From Caldisericia bacterium (GTDB lineage: Bacteria; Caldisericota; Caldisericia; B22-G15), in assembly GCA_021158845.1 (NCBI GenBank), contig JAGGSY010000010.1:1-8520 (forward strand): a stretch of 8,520 nt of DNA. Direction: 5' to 3'. Below are positions 6,146-8,520 of this stretch, one piece after another. Both the position numbers and the translations under genes were made by a program. The notes beneath the pieces are model-generated. The model did not search any database, was not told where the DNA came from, and was given only the letters and a program-made list of their open reading frames with translations. The first letter of the stretch is position 1, and every line of letters starts with the position of its first letter.

Positions 6146-6958
6146 ATGAAGGTATTTATTTCCATTGACATGGAAGGGATATCAGGACTTACATACTGGA
6201 AGGAAAAACAGGAAAGGATCAGTTTCTTTATGACAGAGGAACTTCTATCAGTAATAGAAGGGATAATGGAAGTTGAAGGAAACTCAGAAATTTTAGTCTG
6301 CGATTCACACTCCTTTGGAAGAAACATAGATATAGGGAAACTCCCAAAGAATGTAAAACTTGTCTCTGGCTTTCCAAGAAAGTTTTATATGGTTCAGGGA
6401 ATAGATGAAACCTTTGATGCCGGAATATTCATAGGATACCATGCTCCAGTGGGGACGGAAAATGCAGAGATGGATCACACATATTCAAGTTCTTCAATAT
6501 ATGAGATAAAGTTAAATGGCATGGTTGTGGGAGAAACTGAGATAAATGCAGCATTTCTTGGAGAATACTCTGTTCCCGTTGTCCTTGTATCTGGAGATGA
6601 TAAGTTAAAAAACTTTTCCCAGAAAAATCTAAAGGGAACGCATTTTGTAGTGACAAAGGAATCTATTGGTAGATACTCTGCCTTACTTTATCCTGTAGAA
6701 AAGGTGCATAAAGAACTCAAAGAAAATACAAAACTTGCCCTTCAGCAAATTGAAAAAATCAAACCATTTACATTTGAAAAACCAATAAATATTGAAATAA
6801 CATTCCTTGATACCATCAAGGCGGAGCTTGTAAGTTTAATTCCAAATTCAGAGAGGAAAGGTGGAAGGACTATTTCCTTTAAATCAGATTCCTTTAAAGA
6901 TATATACAGATTCCTGATGTCATCAATAGTTATGGCATCTTTTAGTAAGAATCTTTAG
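6146..6958 (+). CDS. dppA: D-aminopeptidase, DppA / peptidase family M55
   Basis: Family M55 enzymes are self-compartmentalising, zinc-dependent decameric peptidases; Bacillus subtilis DppA removes N-terminal D-amino acids such as D-Ala from short peptides. The 270-residue product aligns well with it: D8 and E10 in SIDMEGISG, H55 in CDSHSFGRN, H99 in IGYHA, and E130 in VVGETEINA are the expected zinc ligands (B. subtilis D8, E10, H60, H104, E133). H111 in EMDHTYS matches the conserved His115. No signal peptide is seen, so it should be cytosolic. It follows nfeD by 15 bp and precedes ahcY by 13 bp, with good SD sites on both, so it is surely within an operon. No dipeptide permease genes accompany it, unlike the B. 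subtilis dpp operon. The substrate, possibly cell-wall peptides, is inference. Confidence 0.92.
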   Translation: MKVFISIDMEGISGLTYWKEKQERISFFMTEELLSVIEGIMEVEGNSEILVCDSHSFGRNIDIGKLPKNVKLVSGFPRKFYMVQGIDETFDAGIFIGYHAPVGTENAEMDHTYSSSSIYEIKLNGMVVGETEINAAFLGEYSVPVVLVSGDDKLKNFSQKNLKGTHFVVTKESIGRYSALLYPVEKVHKELKENTKLALQQIEKIKPFTFEKPINIEITFLDTIKAELVSLIPNSERKGGRTISFKSDSFKDIYRFLMSSIVMASFSKNL

Positions 6959-6971
6959 AAAGGAGTAAAGA

Positions 6972-8228
6972 ATGGATTACTTTGTAAAGGATCTCAATCT
7001 CAGTGGAGAGGGGAAACTGAAAATTGAATGGGCAAAAAATGAAATGAAGGTTTTAAATGAGATAAGAGAGAGGTTTGCTCCCAAAAAACCTTTCAAGGGA
7101 ATAAAGATTGGTGCATGTCTTCATGTAACAAGCGAAACTGCAAATTTAATGATTGCTCTTAAAGAGGCAGGTGCAGATGTTTATCTTACCGCATCAAATC
7201 CTCTCTCAACACAGGATGATGTTGCGGCAAGTCTTGTTAAAGATTTTGAAATTCCTGTTTTTGCTGTAAGGGGAGAGGATAAGGAGACGTACTACAAAAA
7301 TATAAAAAGGGTGATTGAGAAAGGGATAAATATTTCCATGGATGATGGAGCTGACCTTGTATCCATGCTTCACTCAAAGATGAGGGACTACCTTAAAGAT
7401 ATAATTGGTGGAACTGAGGAGACAACAACAGGGGTGATAAGACTGAGGAGTCTTGAGAAGGAAAAGGTACTCTCATACCCAATAATTGCAGTTAATGATG
7501 CAAAAACAAAACACTTCTTTGACAACAGGTTTGGAACAGGACAGTCAACCATTGACGGAATCCTCAGGGCAACAAACATACTCTTAGCAGGGAAGGTTTT
7601 TGTTGTGGCAGGATTTGGTTTCTGTGGAAGAGGAATTGCAGAGAGGGCAAGGGGAATGGGTGCAAGAGTCATTGTAACAGAGGTGGATCCTGTAAAGGCA
7701 CTTGAAGCTGCAATGGAAGGTTTTGAGATCATGAAGATGGAAAAGGCATCTCTAATTGGAGACATCTTTGTAACTGCCACAGGTGACTACCATGTAATAA
7801 GATTGGAGCACTTTGAGAAGATGAAAGATGGAGTAATACTTGGAAATTCAGGACACTTCAATGTTGAAATAGATGTTGAAGGATTGGAGAGGATAAGCAA
7901 TGGAAAGAGAGAAATTAGAAAGAATTTAACTGAATACACACTGAAGAATGGGAAGAGAATCTACCTTGTTGCAGAGGGAAGACTTCTAAATCTTTCTGCA
8001 GCAGAGGGACATCCATCAAGCGTTATGGATATGAGTTTCTCAAATCAATTTATGTCGGTAAAATTTCTCGTTGAAAATAGAGGGAAGCTTGAGAAGAAGG
8101 TTTACAATGTTCCAGAGGATATAGATAATGAGATTGCAAGGATTAAATTAAAAACAATGGGATTTGAGATAGATGAGTTGACAGAGGAACAGAGGAAGTA
8201 TCTCTCAAGCTGGGAAATTGGCACATGA
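6972..8228 (+). CDS. ahcY: S-adenosylhomocysteine hydrolase (Thermotoga/archaeal type)
   Basis: It reversibly splits S-adenosylhomocysteine into adenosine and homocysteine with bound NAD, clearing the product inhibitor of methyltransferases. Substrate residues are in place: H51, T53, E55 (CLHVTSETA), D125 (MDDGADL), E150 (TEETTTGV), K180, D184, N185 (NDAKTKHFFDN), H295 (NSGHFN) and H347 (EGHPSS). The NAD fold shows GFGFCGRG (214-221) with ribose-binding E237. At 418 residues it lacks the ~40-residue insertion of many bacterial enzymes. It also ends soon after LTEEQRKYL without the KPDHYRY tail, whose Lys/Tyr reach the partner's NAD site. The FGTGQS stretch replaces the usual YGCRES cysteine. 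These traits mark the Thermotoga/archaeal branch, some archaeal members of which prefer S-inosylhomocysteine; the retained E55 fits adenine recognition. SD AGGAG is 6 nt upstream. No other methyl-cycle gene is in view. Confidence 0.95.
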   Translation: MDYFVKDLNLSGEGKLKIEWAKNEMKVLNEIRERFAPKKPFKGIKIGACLHVTSETANLMIALKEAGADVYLTASNPLSTQDDVAASLVKDFEIPVFAVRGEDKETYYKNIKRVIEKGINISMDDGADLVSMLHSKMRDYLKDIIGGTEETTTGVIRLRSLEKEKVLSYPIIAVNDAKTKHFFDNRFGTGQSTIDGILRATNILLAGKVFVVAGFGFCGRGIAERARGMGARVIVTEVDPVKALEAAMEGFEIMKMEKASLIGDIFVTATGDYHVIRLEHFEKMKDGVILGNSGHFNVEIDVEGLERISNGKREIRKNLTEYTLKNGKRIYLVAEGRLLNLSAAEGHPSSVMDMSFSNQFMSVKFLVENRGKLEKKVYNVPEDIDNEIARIKLKTMGFEIDELTEEQRKYLSSWEIGT

Positions 8229-8520
8229 AGATATTTCCATCTTCTCCTGTAGTTGGTATCGGTGTTATTGTTTTTAATAAAGATTATGTGCTCATTGAAA
8301 AGAGAGGAAATGAGCCAGGAAGAGGGAAGTGGAATCTTCCGGGTGGCACCCTGAAGCTTGGAGAAAAGATATTTGAGTGTGCAAAGAGAGAGGTATTTGA
8401 AGAAGCAGGGATAGAGATAGACCCCATTGGTATTGCAAAGGTCTATGAACTCATAGAAGAGGAAAACGAAAGGATTAAATTTCACTATGTAATAATAGAT
8501 GTTGTGGCAGAGTATCTATC
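8225..8520 (+). CDS. Nudix hydrolase (partial, cut by window end)
   Basis: The first 98 residues of a Nudix-fold pyrophosphohydrolase are visible. The Nudix box is complete and canonical: G41-x5-E47-x7-R55-E56-V-x-E59-E60-x-G62-I63, preceded by KWNLPGG (35-41). These residues bind Mg2+ and the diphosphate. The N-terminal strand VVGIGVIVFNKDYVLIEKRG is typical of MutT/ADP-ribose-pyrophosphatase-like members. Its ATG overlaps the ahcY stop as ATGA, so it is probably translated by coupling; only a weak GGGA precedes it. Substrate (damaged dNTP, ADP-ribose or other NDP-X) cannot be told from this part. The 3' end lies beyond the window. Confidence 0.9.
   Translation, partial: MKIFPSSPVVGIGVIVFNKDYVLIEKRGNEPGRGKWNLPGGTLKLGEKIFECAKREVFEEAGIEIDPIGIAKVYELIEEENERIKFHYVIIDVVAEYL

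Noticed and set aside
5665..6327. 220-codon minus-strand open frame
   Set aside because: It is antisense to the membrane and OB parts of nfeD and the start of dppA; low-complexity Ser/Ile/Thr composition reflects the opposite strand.
7388..7780. 130-codon minus-strand open frame
   Set aside because: It is antisense to the NAD-binding domain of ahcY, with no motif or start signal.
8102..8485. 127-codon minus-strand open frame
   Set aside because: It is antisense to the end of ahcY and the Nudix box, both clearly coding on the plus strand.
1..8520. CRISPR array, tRNA, rRNA, insertion sequence, riboswitch or attachment site
   Set aside because: I saw no regularly spaced repeats, no tRNA-like cloverleaf or rRNA core, no transposase or terminal repeats, and no leader long enough for a riboswitch except the 171-bp divergent gap, which looks like promoters only.

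Overview
The window reads as a compact piece of chromosome from a low-GC, probably thermophilic and anaerobic bacterium. Arginine is written almost wholly as AGA/AGG, isoleucine is often ATA, lysine and glutamate are abundant, and gaps between genes are mostly under 40 bp. The protein families fit this: FAD-dependent ThyX, a Thermotoga/archaeal-type S-adenosylhomocysteine hydrolase, fermentative acetate kinase and an Mrp-type Fe-S carrier. I cannot name the phylum. There is no transposon, phage gene, CRISPR array, tRNA or rRNA in view.

Left half, minus strand (19-3006), read right to left. It starts with a small AhpD-like carboxymuconolactone decarboxylase family protein that has its own extended -10 promoter, a near-perfect Shine-Dalgarno (SD) sequence and a strong terminator. 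Next is acetate kinase (ackA) with its own TATAAT promoter and an unusual C-terminal extension, ending in a weak hairpin. Then come thyX and dcd, overlapping by 14 bp. Dcd makes dUTP from dCTP and ThyX methylates dUMP, so this pair is the dTMP supply route; the dUTPase step is not in the window.

The 171-bp divergent gap (3007-3177) carries two back-to-back extended -10 promoters with nearly identical cores (ATGGTATAATTG and ATGGTAAAATTG) and AT-rich sequence with a small inverted repeat between them.

Right half, plus strand (3178-8520). Six tightly packed genes follow in one direction: mrp/apbC (Fe-S carrier ATPase), recR (overlaps mrp, GTG start), an NfeD-type membrane serine protease, a DppA-type D-aminopeptidase (M55), ahcY, and a Nudix hydrolase cut by the window end. 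They look like one transcription unit with an internal promoter before nfeD. That promoter is placed so that the predicted transcript starts on the A of the nfeD ATG, suggesting a leaderless mRNA. The functions are mixed (Fe-S assembly, recombination repair, membrane proteolysis, peptide turnover, methyl-cycle, nucleotide sanitation), so this looks like a housekeeping operon, not a dedicated pathway.

I found no convincing new multi-gene system. The points most worth a second look are the leaderless nfeD start, the RecR with an altered C-terminal motif, the Mrp with half of its CxxC cluster ligand, the acetate kinase tail, and the paired divergent promoters.
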